Origin: Metabacillus niabensis
Lineage (GTDB): Bacteria; Bacillota; Bacilli; Bacillales; Bacillaceae
DNA length: 64,000 nt
Direction of reading: 5' to 3'
NCBI RefSeq assembly: GCF_902829255.1
Contig: NZ_CADEPK010000353.1
Span: forward strand, 60,199 to 124,198
Shown: piece after piece, positions 54,348 through 62,651 of the stretch
Layout of the letters: each line of letters begins with the position of its first letter
How positions within the stretch are numbered: the first letter of the stretch is position 1
The notes under the pieces: generated by a model
Databases searched by the model: none
Told to the model about the DNA's origin: nothing
What the model saw: the letters and a program-made list of their open reading frames with translations, nothing else
Made by a program: the position numbers and the translations under genes

Positions 54348-54399
54348 AAAACGAGAACAAAGTCAACTCTTGTAAAAGTTGACTTTGTTCTCGTTTTTT
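54348..54399. terminator. Strong bidirectional terminator
   Basis: Perfect 19-bp stem (54350-54368 with 54377-54395), AACGAGAACAAAG on the outside, followed by TTTT on the plus strand. It separates the convergent ABC operon and GGDEF gene. Confidence 0.9.
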
Positions 54400-54405
54400 C
54401 GATCT

Positions 54406-55308
54406 TCATTCATAATACATATAAGAATTTTTCCCTCTTTGTTTCGAACGGTACATTGCAATATCCGCATGCTTTAATACTTTTTGCAATTCAGTTCCAT
54501 CCTGAGGGAACTTAGCAATTCCTATGCTTACAGTTATATCAATTGGATATTTAAAGCTATCCCAGTTAGATAATGTTGTTAATATCTGCTTTGCAGCCAC
54601 AGCTATTTTTTTGTTATCTAATAAGTTTGGAAATAAAATGACAAACTCATCTCCCCCTAATCGAAAAGGGATATTGAATTGTTTGATTTTGTTTAATCTT
54701 TGACCAATCTCCATCAGGACTGAATCCCCTACATCATGGCCATAGCTATCATTGACTTGTTTAAACCCATCAAGATCAAGCAGCATAAGCGTCCCCTTAT
54801 CTGCAATATAGTCAAAGTTATCAAATAAGTAGCCACGATTATATAGGTTAGTCAATGTATCAAGATTAACTCGCTTTTCTAATTCAATAACATATGAGAA
54901 AAGCTTAGAAAACCTCTCTAAAATTTTGATATCCTTTTCGGTAAAGTTTGATATTTTGGAGTCTATTGCACATAATGTGCCGTACATTTCACCATTTTGA
55001 TAGAATACTGGAACACCTAGATAGGAACGGATGTTTAGTTCAGAAGTTAAGGGTAATTTGCTTGTTATTGGATGAGTACGAGTGTCGTTAATAATAAGAG
55101 GTGTTTGACTACCAAAGAAAATTTGCTGACAATACGATTCTTTAATATCCATTGATTGAATATCCGATATTGCCACTTCAGAATTACCTAAATTTATCGA
55201 TTGAATAATCGTAAAGGTTTCTTCAGTCGTTTTCCCCAAGAAAAGGATCTTTCCATCGATCGTTAAATTGATTAAATTTAATAAATCATATGCTGCTTTA
55301 TATGCCAT
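54406..55308 (-). CDS. GAF-GGDEF diguanylate cyclase
   Basis: 300 residues; GAGGTTG before the ATG. A GAF domain (about 1-140) is followed by a GGDEF domain with L-D-L-D-G-F-K-Q-V-N-D and the intact active-site G-G-D-E-F (218-222). Active enzymes make cyclic di-GMP from two GTP. The upstream inhibitory R-x-x-D site is not evident (I read R-L-G-G-D preceded by F-N-I-P-F). No membrane segment, so GAF probably senses a cytoplasmic signal. Monocistronic. Confidence 0.9.
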   Translation of the reverse strand: MAYKAAYDLLNLINLTIDGKILFLGKTTEETFTIIQSINLGNSEVAISDIQSMDIKESYCQQIFFGSQTPLIINDTRTHPITSKLPLTSELNIRSYLGVPVFYQNGEMYGTLCAIDSKISNFTEKDIKILERFSKLFSYVIELEKRVNLDTLTNLYNRGYLFDNFDYIADKGTLMLLDLDGFKQVNDSYGHDVGDSVLMEIGQRLNKIKQFNIPFRLGGDEFVILFPNLLDNKKIAVAAKQILTTLSNWDSFKYPIDITVSIGIAKFPQDGTELQKVLKHADIAMYRSKQRGKNSYMYYE

Positions 55309-55570
55309 TCATTCAACCTCACCTTTACGTACATCGTTAGACAAATGCAACAATATATATTGTATCATTTTAGGAAGGGATGACAAAGATTTCTTATGTA
55401 GGAAAATAGGTATGTCTATTTTGTGAAGGGCCTAATAACATCATTTACTTATAGTGTAAATTCATTTCACGAGGATGTTGTCCACTATCTAATAAATATA
55501 GACTATCTAGAATAGTTGGCTTTTTTAGAAGTGGCACTTCCTTCAGCAACTTCAAACTTCATGTTACTAC

Positions 55571-55726
55571 CTAAAAATCATTCCCCTTCCTCAGCAGATA
55601 TAGATAATCAGTTGCTACAACAACTGGTGTATCTGTTTCATCTGGACCATTTTCATTATCAACAATACTTACCGCATTTTGTGGAGCCATGACAGTAGGG
55701 TATATACAACAATTCCACCTATACAT
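55571..55726 (-). CDS. 51-residue orphan protein
   Basis: ATG 55726 with AAGGAG 6 bases upstream, stop at 55571. The product begins M-Y-R-W-N-C-C-I-Y-P, holds an acidic-proline middle (E-N-G-P-D-E-T-D-T-P) and ends D-Y-L-Y-L-L-R-K-G. There is no clear signal peptide. I do not recognise a family; the good ribosome binding site and codon usage are the only support. Lies alone between the GGDEF gene and aadK. Confidence 0.4.
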   Translation of the reverse strand: MYRWNCCIYPTVMAPQNAVSIVDNENGPDETDTPVVVATDYLYLLRKGNDF

Positions 55727-56082
55727 GACGGACTCCTTCTAGCTAAGAAAACTTGCAGTTAAGAAAACTACTAAATTAGCTTTTTCCTTCCCCACTTATT
55801 ATTCTCACCCCAATCTTTTCAATTTTTGGACTAATAGAAAATCGCCCGATCACTTTAAAAGGACTAATCCAAAATCCACACACTGAACGAAATATACCAA
55901 AAGCCCCTCTACAAAAACTCTACAAATATTTCTTTTTTCACATCTTTTCCTAAATTTTTCTCCAATACAACAACTTAAAGTATGATATTTTTTCAATAAT
56001 AATAGTCGGAAAGTATTGTTTTCTCTAAAAAAGGAAAATCATTTATTTTTAAAGAAGTATGAATACAGGTCATAATTTCAAG

Positions 56083-56130
56083 ACTATAAGAGGATGGATG
56101 CTGCTTCTATAAACAACATCCTCTTATAGT
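56083..56130 (-). terminator. Hairpin downstream of aadK
   Basis: Perfect 14-bp stem ACTATAAGAGGATG (56083-56096) / CATCCTCTTATAGT (56117-56130). Weak U content after it on either strand. Confidence 0.55.
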
Positions 56131-56197
56131 AGAAAAATCTTAATTCGTTATTATTTGTTCAAAAAGGGATGAAGGTGGATGAATCATTATTACACCT

Positions 56198-57049
56198 CTA
56201 ATACGATTGATAAATCTCTCGAGTATACTTTGTAATTGCTTCATCATAATGAGGATAAGTATATCCAAGCTCTCCTGCTACAAATTTAGCGTATTTTCTA
56301 AATAACTCATAGCATGTAAATAATGCTTGCCACGTACTTTTATAGGAATTAACAGAATATGTTGAAAGCAATGTCTCCCAATCTTCTTTACATAAATATT
56401 GATTAATAAATTTATAGTTTTTGCCTAAACTAAATGAATATCCCTGCTCCAGGCCAATTTTCCAAGACATCATTCTTAATAAATTGGGCCTAGCAATTTC
56501 ATTTAAATGATCGATGGCAAAAAGAATTTCCTGTCTTGCTAATCCCTTTACTACATAGGTTGAAACCATCCAAAATTCATTGCAGCAATCATCAAACTCC
56601 CTCGCTGTCGGCTCTTTTATCCAATATTTTTCGTCATTAGCATGGATTTCGCTTTTGATTATTTCATCTTTATCAAGAAGAACTTCAACTAACCCATCGC
56701 TGATCGAAAAATAATTCTCAACCTCATCTATCGGAATTAAGGTTAAATCTAGCTTATTTCCATCCTCGAACAAAATTATATAGGAAAACCAATTGCCTAA
56801 TTCAGGAGGGAAAAGCTCCATATCCTCAGGCTTTTGCATCATCATTCTTTTCCCAAAACAATCCAACCATTGATCATTTTCTTTAAAGGCATTCATATCT
56901 GTTACAAAAAAGGAAATATCATAATCTTGGAAGGAATCACGAGGTATGTTTTTATTCGTCCGTGACCCTTCCAACGTAACTAAGCGAATTCGCTCGTTAC
57001 TTTTTGCAAATTCAACAAATAAACTCATCATTTCTCGTTCACTTCTCAT
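56198..57049 (-). CDS. aadK: Aminoglycoside 6-adenylyltransferase, AadK type
   Basis: 283 residues from ATG 57049 (GGGAGG 9 bases upstream); length and sequence closely follow B. subtilis AadK (284 residues), including M-R-S-E-x-E-M-M, L-E-G-S-R-T-N, D-Y-D-I-S-F-F-V-T-D and M-Q-K-P-E-D-M-E-L-F-P-P-E-L-G-N. The G-S-R...D-x-D motif is the nucleotidyltransferase active site. It adenylylates streptomycin at position 6. Chromosomal, intrinsic gene in Bacillus. No mobile element near. Confidence 0.94.
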   Translation of the reverse strand: MRSEREMMSLFVEFAKSNERIRLVTLEGSRTNKNIPRDSFQDYDISFFVTDMNAFKENDQWLDCFGKRMMMQKPEDMELFPPELGNWFSYIILFEDGNKLDLTLIPIDEVENYFSISDGLVEVLLDKDEIIKSEIHANDEKYWIKEPTAREFDDCCNEFWMVSTYVVKGLARQEILFAIDHLNEIARPNLLRMMSWKIGLEQGYSFSLGKNYKFINQYLCKEDWETLLSTYSVNSYKSTWQALFTCYELFRKYAKFVAGELGYTYPHYDEAITKYTREIYQSY

Positions 57050-57146
57050 TGTACTAGTCCTCCCTTTATCATCTGTAACCATCAATTAGCTCCTACTTCT
57101 TTATGATTAAGTGTAATCTAAACAGAAAGACTAGAGAATGACAAAA

Positions 57147-57180
57147 TAAAAAAAGAAGCACTAATTCACTAGCACTTCTT
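57147..57180 (-). terminator. Terminator of the Phn-like operon
   Basis: On the minus strand AGAAG-TGCTA / TAGTG-CTTCT forms a 10-bp stem with two G-U pairs, followed by a run of seven T. Ends the phosphatase gene. Confidence 0.7.
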
Positions 57181-57197
57181 CTCAAGTCTTTAAAGCA

Positions 57198-57944
57198 TTA
57201 ATTGGATTTCACAGTTTCACTTAGTCCTAGTAACCGACCCTTGACACGATCGATTACTTCCTGATTTACACCTTTTGCGATTAAATAATTGTCAAATGTT
57301 TGATACGTATTTTGAATATACTCATATGCCTTTAAAATGTAGTCTCGGTCAGAATACAAAAGCTCGATTGGAAATTTCCGATTCACGCTTCCCATCTCGT
57401 GAAACGATTCCAAGTTTGTATATGTAACTTCATAATTCGAGATAATATCCTTTTTCTCCACTCCTGCTAATCCTAGCAGTAGCATTGCCAAGACCCCTGT
57501 GCGATCTTTTCCAGCCATGCAATGAAAGACGATGCAGCCTTCTTCAGCCTGACCGATGACTTCAAAAATCCTTTTCACTGACTCACATTGCTCTAATAAT
57601 TCAATGTAAAAATCCCCCATAAATATCGTTTCTGTCGAAAAAGTAATATCCGATACATTCTTAGTTAAAAATGGAATATTATAATAAGCACAAAAGCTCT
57701 CTTCTTTAAGCGGATTTTTATGAGTTTGTATCTCATCCTCTCCACGCAAATCAATGACGGTTTTCACACCGTACTCCTTTAAAAATTCGGTGTCATCTTT
57801 AGTAAGCTTGCTCATATCCGCCGATCTTAAAAAAGCGTGCCACATTGTTTGTTCACCATGCTTCGTATTATAGCCACCTAATTCCCGACAGTTTTCAATG
57901 CTATCTAGTGGCAAACGAACCCAATTTAATTTTGCATTTTTCAT
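57198..57944 (-). CDS. Tyrosine-phosphatase-like phosphatase in a Phn-type operon
   Basis: 248 residues, TAGGAGGA before the ATG. N-R-E-L-G-G-Y at the start, T-V-I-D-L-R-G-E-D-E near 62-71, and the active site H-C-M-A-G-K-D-R-T-G (Cys142, Arg148) place it in the Y_phosphatase3 family (PF13350). Such enzymes hydrolyse phosphomonoesters through a phosphocysteine. It follows the second permease gene of a PhnDCE-type transporter by 21 bases, so it probably acts on the imported compound. Substrate unknown. Confidence 0.82.
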   Translation of the reverse strand: MKNAKLNWVRLPLDSIENCRELGGYNTKHGEQTMWHAFLRSADMSKLTKDDTEFLKEYGVKTVIDLRGEDEIQTHKNPLKEESFCAYYNIPFLTKNVSDITFSTETIFMGDFYIELLEQCESVKRIFEVIGQAEEGCIVFHCMAGKDRTGVLAMLLLGLAGVEKKDIISNYEVTYTNLESFHEMGSVNRKFPIELLYSDRDYILKAYEYIQNTYQTFDNYLIAKGVNQEVIDRVKGRLLGLSETVKSN

Positions 57945-57965
57945 TAACGAACGTCCTCCTAAGGA

Positions 57966-58760
57966 TCAAATGTTCCCAAATTTTATTTTGTTTTTAATTT
58001 TCGTAGCCATAAGCTCAATCATAAACATCAGCAAACAAATCATAATGATAATTGTCGTTGTTTGCCCGTAATTATACGTACTAATAGACTGTGTCAATAA
58101 AAGACCAATCCCTCCGACACCAATAATTCCTAAACCAATTGACTCTTCAACATTGCCCTCAAACCGAACTGTAATCCAGGAGACAAAAGAAGTTATACAA
58201 AGCGGAAGCAATCCATGAAAGATAATACTTAACCAGGAGGCCCCCGTTGACCTCATCGCTTCAATAATCTCACTGCCAACCTCTTCTATACTCCCTGTAA
58301 AGCTTTTAAAAAGATAACCTACAGCCGGGAGCAGCATCGCAATAAAGCCCGACGTATAACCAAATCCTAAGCTTGCAATCACCATTAATCCCCAGACAAG
58401 GGAAGGAACAGCACGGATTATCGCAAAAAAACCTTTAATAAAAATCGCTAAATACCGATTTGGTGTAATCGTAGATGCAGCTAAAAAACTTAACAGCATC
58501 GCCACAAAAACAGCGACAACTAATGTTAAAAAAGCCAATGCTAAACTTGTCACAATACTTAAAAGTGCATCTGGAATAACCGACAAATCAATGGCCATCA
58601 TATTGCTTAAAACACCAGGAACATTCTCTAGCCGTTCAAAAAATTTAGTCATATCTAAGTTAATTAAGCTTATAGCTGTAAAAAACACAGCTCCTAAAAT
58701 AAAAACAAGTAATATCGCTTTAATGACACTTCCTTTTGAAGTGACTCGAATATGATTCAT
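57966..58760 (-). CDS. phnE: PhnE-type permease 2
   Basis: 264 residues with about six helices. G-A-S-W-L-S-I-I-F-H-G-L-L-P and E-S-I-G-L-G-I-I-G-V-G-G-I-G contain the EAA-loop pattern of binding-protein-dependent permeases, PhnE branch. It pairs with the upstream permease. GTAAGGG precedes the ATG by about 11 bases. The operon has two phnE genes, as in many Firmicutes. Confidence 0.87.
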   Translation of the reverse strand: MNHIRVTSKGSVIKAILLVFILGAVFFTAISLINLDMTKFFERLENVPGVLSNMMAIDLSVIPDALLSIVTSLALAFLTLVVAVFVAMLLSFLAASTITPNRYLAIFIKGFFAIIRAVPSLVWGLMVIASLGFGYTSGFIAMLLPAVGYLFKSFTGSIEEVGSEIIEAMRSTGASWLSIIFHGLLPLCITSFVSWITVRFEGNVEESIGLGIIGVGGIGLLLTQSISTYNYGQTTTIIIMICLLMFMIELMATKIKNKIKFGNI

Positions 58761-58784
58761 TTTGATTCAATCCCTTACAATAAG

Positions 58785-59582
58785 TTAAATGAAACGTTTA
58801 CGAATCGAATTAGTTATAAATTCTGTTAGCAGGATAATGCTGACAACGACAGCAATAATCGTTAATGCTTCACCATATTTAAATAGGTTAATGTTTGTAT
58901 CGATTAAAACACCTATTCCTCCTGCACCGACTAATCCTAAAACAACGGAGGCACGGACATTAATTTCAAACGAAAATAACGTCCAATTTATCCATGCAGG
59001 AACAAACTGTGGAATCACTCCATGGAACAAGATTTGAAAATAAGAAGCCCCATTGGCACGTAACGCTTCAAGCTTATCCCCGGAAATTTCGTCAATTGAT
59101 TCGGCATAGCTCTTACTTAAAAACCCGATCGTGACAAGTATTAATGCCAAAACACCAACAATCCCACCAAGACCGAAAATATAAACGAGTAAGGATCCCC
59201 AAATAATAAAAGGAATATTTCGCAAAACCGATACAAAACCACGGGTCAACACCCGTAACGTTTTAAACTTATTCGTATTTTCAGAAATCAAGATGCCAAA
59301 AATAAACGCTAATATCGTAGAAAAATAGGTTGCGATAATCGCATAGCCAAGTGTATCAATTACGGATGGAATATATTGCTTTAAATTGTCCGAATTCGCT
59401 GGAAGAAATTTCTCAAAGAAAAACATCACAAATTGAGGCAGTCCCATAAGCATTTCTAAAACTGAGATTTCCAGATAAATAACGGAAAATAGTAGAGCTG
59501 CCATAATGATAAGCACAATCGCAACGGTTTTTTTATAATCCTTTTGTTCAATTGGGATCTTATACACACTCTTTTTATTCAT
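58785..59582 (-). CDS. phnE: PhnE-type permease 1
   Basis: 265 residues, N-terminal helix, a further loop and five helices. G-A-S-Y-F-Q-I-L-F-H-G-V-I-P-Q-F and G-L-V-G-A-G-G-I-G-V-L-I show the EAA loop of PhnE permeases. Its ATG lies 8 bases inside the end of phnC. The N-terminus is about 25 residues longer than permease 2. Works with PhnC and PhnD. Confidence 0.87.
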   Translation of the reverse strand: MNKKSVYKIPIEQKDYKKTVAIVLIIMAALLFSVIYLEISVLEMLMGLPQFVMFFFEKFLPANSDNLKQYIPSVIDTLGYAIIATYFSTILAFIFGILISENTNKFKTLRVLTRGFVSVLRNIPFIIWGSLLVYIFGLGGIVGVLALILVTIGFLSKSYAESIDEISGDKLEALRANGASYFQILFHGVIPQFVPAWINWTLFSFEINVRASVVLGLVGAGGIGVLIDTNINLFKYGEALTIIAVVVSIILLTEFITNSIRKRFI

Positions 59583-60387
59583 TGTTTTGCCCCACAGCCA
59601 ATGACACCGGATGATTTCCAGCTTGGAGTGTCATTTGTGATTCTTTTCCTTCGTAAATGTTCCGAACCATCTCATCTGTTAATTGGGAAGGTGCTCCATC
59701 AAAGACAACCTTTCCTTGTTTAATCCCAATAATTCTAGTTGCATACTTTTTTGCGTAGTCCACTTGATGAAGATTCACGATACACGTTAATTTCTTTTCA
59801 ATCGAAATAGTATGAAGCTGCTGCATAACAATATTGGCTGATATTGGATCTAGCGAAGCAATTGGTTCATCAGCAAGTAGCAGCTTTGGTCTCTGTAAGA
59901 TTGCTCGACAAATTCCGACCCGCTGCATTTGTCCACCAGATAGCTCATCAGCTCTTTTATAAATTTGGTCCTCAAGGCCAACCTTTTTTAGCAGTTCAAC
60001 TGCTTCCTTCTTATCTTCATATGGATAGAGCCCAAGTAAGCTCTTGTATAATGGAATATTACTTAATTGGCCATGGAGAACATTTTTTATTACATTTGTT
60101 CTGCCAACTAAATTATAATGCTGAAAAATCATCCCTATTTGTGCTCGCTGTTTTCGCAATTTCCGCCCGCTCAGCTTCTCCATATGAAGTCCATCAAAAA
60201 TCAATTCTCCCTCTGACGGATCCACAAGACGATTAATACAGCGGATAAAAGTGGACTTTCCAGCACCAGATGGTCCAATGACGACAATAAACTCACCTGG
60301 ATAAAAATCTAATGAGATTCCATTCAAAGCACGAGTATCTTTCCCATACACTTTCACTAAATTTTTAATCGATAATAATGGTTTCAT
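59575..60387 (-). CDS. phnC: PhnC-type ABC ATPase
   Basis: 270 residues; ATG overlaps the phnD stop (TAATG). Walker A G-P-S-G-A-G-K-S-T-F, signature L-S-G-G-Q-M-Q-R-V-G-I-C-R-A, Walker B K-L-L-L-A-D-E-P-I-A-S-L-D. The motif G-M-I-F-Q-H-Y-N-L-V-G-R-T-N-V is typical of PhnC. It energises import of phosphonates or related phosphorus compounds. Confidence 0.9.
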   Translation of the reverse strand: MKPLLSIKNLVKVYGKDTRALNGISLDFYPGEFIVVIGPSGAGKSTFIRCINRLVDPSEGELIFDGLHMEKLSGRKLRKQRAQIGMIFQHYNLVGRTNVIKNVLHGQLSNIPLYKSLLGLYPYEDKKEAVELLKKVGLEDQIYKRADELSGGQMQRVGICRAILQRPKLLLADEPIASLDPISANIVMQQLHTISIEKKLTCIVNLHQVDYAKKYATRIIGIKQGKVVFDGAPSQLTDEMVRNIYEGKESQMTLQAGNHPVSLAVGQNNE

Positions 60388-61322
60388 TATTCTTGCACTT
60401 CCTCTAAAGCATTAATGGCATCAAGCATTTCAATTGCTGGATCGTAATAATCCTGTTCAACTGCAACAAAGCGCGTCTTTGGATCCTCATGGATTGCTTC
60501 AAAGTACTCTTCGTTTTCAAATGAGATGAACGCATCCTTTAAAGACTCCTTGAAATCATCAGGTAAATCCCCACGAACAATATACGATGCATCAGGAATA
60601 TCCGCTGTACGACCTATTTCCTTAATATCGCCTTCCTTAATATTTCCCGCTTCTATCATGCTATCGATGACACTAGCAGCAACTGCCGCTGCCTCAAAGT
60701 CACCCATCGCCACACCCATAAGACTATTAGGATGCGATTCTGAAAAGGTTACATTTTCGAAAAAGTAGTCTGATTGTTCGACTAAATCTGGATCAAGGTC
60801 AAATTCTTGAACTAATGTTCCTTTTGGATAAAGATAGCCTGAGGAAGATGCCGCATTTACAAACGCAAAGTTCGTCCCTTTTAAATCTTCCATACTGTTA
60901 ATCTTTTCATTATCCCCTTGTGTAATAAAGGCCGTATAATAGTTATGTTTCTCTGATGATGTTTGAGGTGAAACGAGTAATTCTGCCCCCGCACGTTCTT
61001 TCGCTTGATAATAGCTCATTGGTGAAGCTAGCATTACATCTAAATTCCCGCTCGCCATCGCTTCAATTCCTACAGCATAGCTGCCTCCTTCTAGCTCATT
61101 TACTTTAATCCCTAATTCTTCTGAAAGATGTTCTCTAAGCTGAGTATGCAGAGAAGCCGCTTGTGGATTGTTTTCATTCGGCATTTGTACCAACGTAATT
61201 TCTTCTGGCCACCCTTTGTTTTCCGTATTAGCGGAAGCGGACGATGAGCTCCCTTCATTGCCACATGCCGCCAAAGTAGAAACTAGTCCAACTGTTAAAA
61301 AGAATTTTGATATTTTATTCAT
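60387..61322 (-). CDS. phnD: PhnD-type substrate-binding lipoprotein
   Basis: 311 residues. Signal peptide with lipobox L-A-A-C (Cys20), a serine-rich linker, and a PhnD/SsuA-like binding fold with the motif D-V-M-L-A-S-P-M-S-Y near residue 95, A-F-V-N-A-A-S-S-S-G-Y-L-Y-P near 152 where PhnD contacts the phosphonate group, and A-A-A-V-A-A-S near 212. It captures a phosphonate-like or phosphate-ester ligand outside the cell. A CTTGTATACAACT site lies about 160 bases upstream. Confidence 0.88.
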   Translation of the reverse strand: MNKISKFFLTVGLVSTLAACGNEGSSSSASANTENKGWPEEITLVQMPNENNPQAASLHTQLREHLSEELGIKVNELEGGSYAVGIEAMASGNLDVMLASPMSYYQAKERAGAELLVSPQTSSEKHNYYTAFITQGDNEKINSMEDLKGTNFAFVNAASSSGYLYPKGTLVQEFDLDPDLVEQSDYFFENVTFSESHPNSLMGVAMGDFEAAAVAASVIDSMIEAGNIKEGDIKEIGRTADIPDASYIVRGDLPDDFKESLKDAFISFENEEYFEAIHEDPKTRFVAVEQDYYDPAIEMLDAINALEEVQE

Positions 61323-61481
61323 TGTTTTGTCAGTCTCCTTTTAAAATTTATCGAACATTCATGATTTGGTACTTGCTTCGATTAAGTTGGTTCCTATCAT
61401 TCTATTAAGTATCGTCACATATATTTTCTTCTTCACTATCTTTACTAAAGGCTTCGTTCTCCTCCTTTTAGTGGTATTCAA

Positions 61482-61494
61482 CTTGTATACAACT
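61482..61494. promoter_or_regulatory. GntR-type operator on the phnD side
   Basis: CTTGTATACAACT with palindromic core TTGTATACAA, 160 bases ahead of phnD. Its core is identical to that of the gluconate operator at 29375-29392. Confidence 0.65.
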
Positions 61495-61624
61495 CTCAAT
61501 GAACAATATACACACCGATTATTAAGTGGATATTTTCCTTGTGTAAAGATTTAGAAAATAATTGTAAATTGATAATCGGCCCATCTTATGTAATAACTAA
61601 AATTGGAATTTTTTATAAAAACAT

Positions 61625-61637
61625 CTTGTATACAACT
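61625..61637. promoter_or_regulatory. GntR-type operator at its own gene
   Basis: Second CTTGTATACAACT, overlapping a possible -35 TTGTAT (61626-61631) whose -10 would be TAAGAT (61648-61653). Suggests autoregulation of the downstream GntR gene. Confidence 0.65.
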
Positions 61638-61770
61638 AAAATAATGATAAGATTTTAAAGTAATTGTTAAATAATTTTTGTGCTTTTTATAAGCTCCTAT
61701 GGAGTTTTACTAATTAAGATTCTGTATATTTGAAGAAGAATTTATAAATTCATTGAAAGGAAATAAACGT

Positions 61771-62418
61771 ATGCAATCGAAATCTTTGGCAGAAAAAGCA
61801 TACCAGGAAATTCGTAAAAAAATTATAACCGGAAAACATCTACCAGGAGATGTGTTATCAGAGAACGGACTATCAAAGGAATTGGAAATGAGCAGAACAC
61901 CGATAAGGGATGCTTTACTCCGTTTGGACTCAGAGGGTTTTATTGTTACATTAAAAAATCGAGGAATTCTTGTAAAGGAGCTTTCTTACAAGGAGCTATT
62001 TGAAATTAACGAACTGAATAACTGTATGAGTAGTTTTGCTATTGATTTAGTAAATGAGGGAAATTCCACATTTAATTTAGAAAAGCTTCAGCTACATCTG
62101 GAAAATCAACTAAACGCGGAAGAGCACGACAACTATTATGAATATGTTCAGCAAACGATTCTATTTGGTCGGACGATAATTGAAGCAACAAATAATCATG
62201 TAATGCTACAAACCTACGATTCTTTCCGTGACAAAACGTTGCGAATTGCTATGGTTAACTGGAAGCTAAGACCAAACGAAAAACATTATTCTGCAAACGA
62301 AATCAATTCAAAAATATATGAAGCAATCGTTGCAAAGAAATACGAGCATGCGAAAACAGTTATAAAGGAATATCACGCCTATAATTTAAAGCGATTTATC
62401 ACAAGAGGAATCATATAG
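61771..62418 (+). CDS. GntR family (FCD type) regulator of the Phn-like operon
   Basis: 215 residues from ATG 61771 (AAAGGA 10 bases ahead; the TTG six codons earlier overlaps it). Winged helix: A-Y-Q-E-I-R-K-K-I-I-T-G, L-S-E-N-G-L-S-K-E-L-E-M-S-R-T-P-I-R-D-A-L-L-R-L. The C-terminal part is a helical FCD-type sensing domain, less conserved. Divergent from the PhnDCEE operon with the two identical sites between, so it very probably regulates both. The effector is unknown. Confidence 0.9.
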   Translation: MQSKSLAEKAYQEIRKKIITGKHLPGDVLSENGLSKELEMSRTPIRDALLRLDSEGFIVTLKNRGILVKELSYKELFEINELNNCMSSFAIDLVNEGNSTFNLEKLQLHLENQLNAEEHDNYYEYVQQTILFGRTIIEATNNHVMLQTYDSFRDKTLRIAMVNWKLRPNEKHYSANEINSKIYEAIVAKKYEHAKTVIKEYHAYNLKRFITRGII

Positions 62419-62484
62419 CCATAAATGAATTGGACCACGGTTTTTAACGAATACAAGGCCACTGAAAAAAGTCCATTTAAAATA

Positions 62485-62546
62485 AGAATGCGGTCCAAAA
62501 GCCTCCCCACTGCGTGCCTGTGGGGTCTTCTTTGGACCGCTATTCT
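62485..62546. terminator. Long hairpin between convergent genes
   Basis: 15-bp outer stem (62485-62499 with 62531-62546, one bulge; AGAATGCGGTCCAAA) and an inner CCCCAC/GTGGGG stem. No strong U-tract; placed between the GntR gene and the anti-sigma gene, so probably a bidirectional terminator. A partial echo (TTGGACCACGG) occurs at 62428. Confidence 0.6.
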
Positions 62547-62651
62547 AAACAAGGGGCAAACTATAGCATCAAAAATTCCCCTCTCACTTGTTCAGGTTTA
62601 CAGCTGTATTTCACACCTACTTCTTTCTCATTTATCCCTTGTAGCAGTTTA

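Larger units (their letters stand above)
55309..56197. other. Gene-poor region
   Basis: 889 bp. Only a 51-codon minus-strand frame (55571-55726) and a 14-bp hairpin (56083-56130) stand out. The remainder is AT-rich with stop codons in all frames. Confidence 0.5.
61323..61770. other. Divergent regulatory region with two identical 13-base sites
   Basis: 448 bp between phnD and the GntR-type gene. Two copies of CTTGTATACAACT (61482-61494 and 61625-61637) sit 143 bases apart, each containing the palindrome TTGTATACAA. The remainder is AT-rich without features. Confidence 0.7.

Noticed and set aside
62485..62546. Miniature transposable element
   Set aside because: Inverted ends are present, but there is no target duplication; position between convergent genes fits a terminator better.
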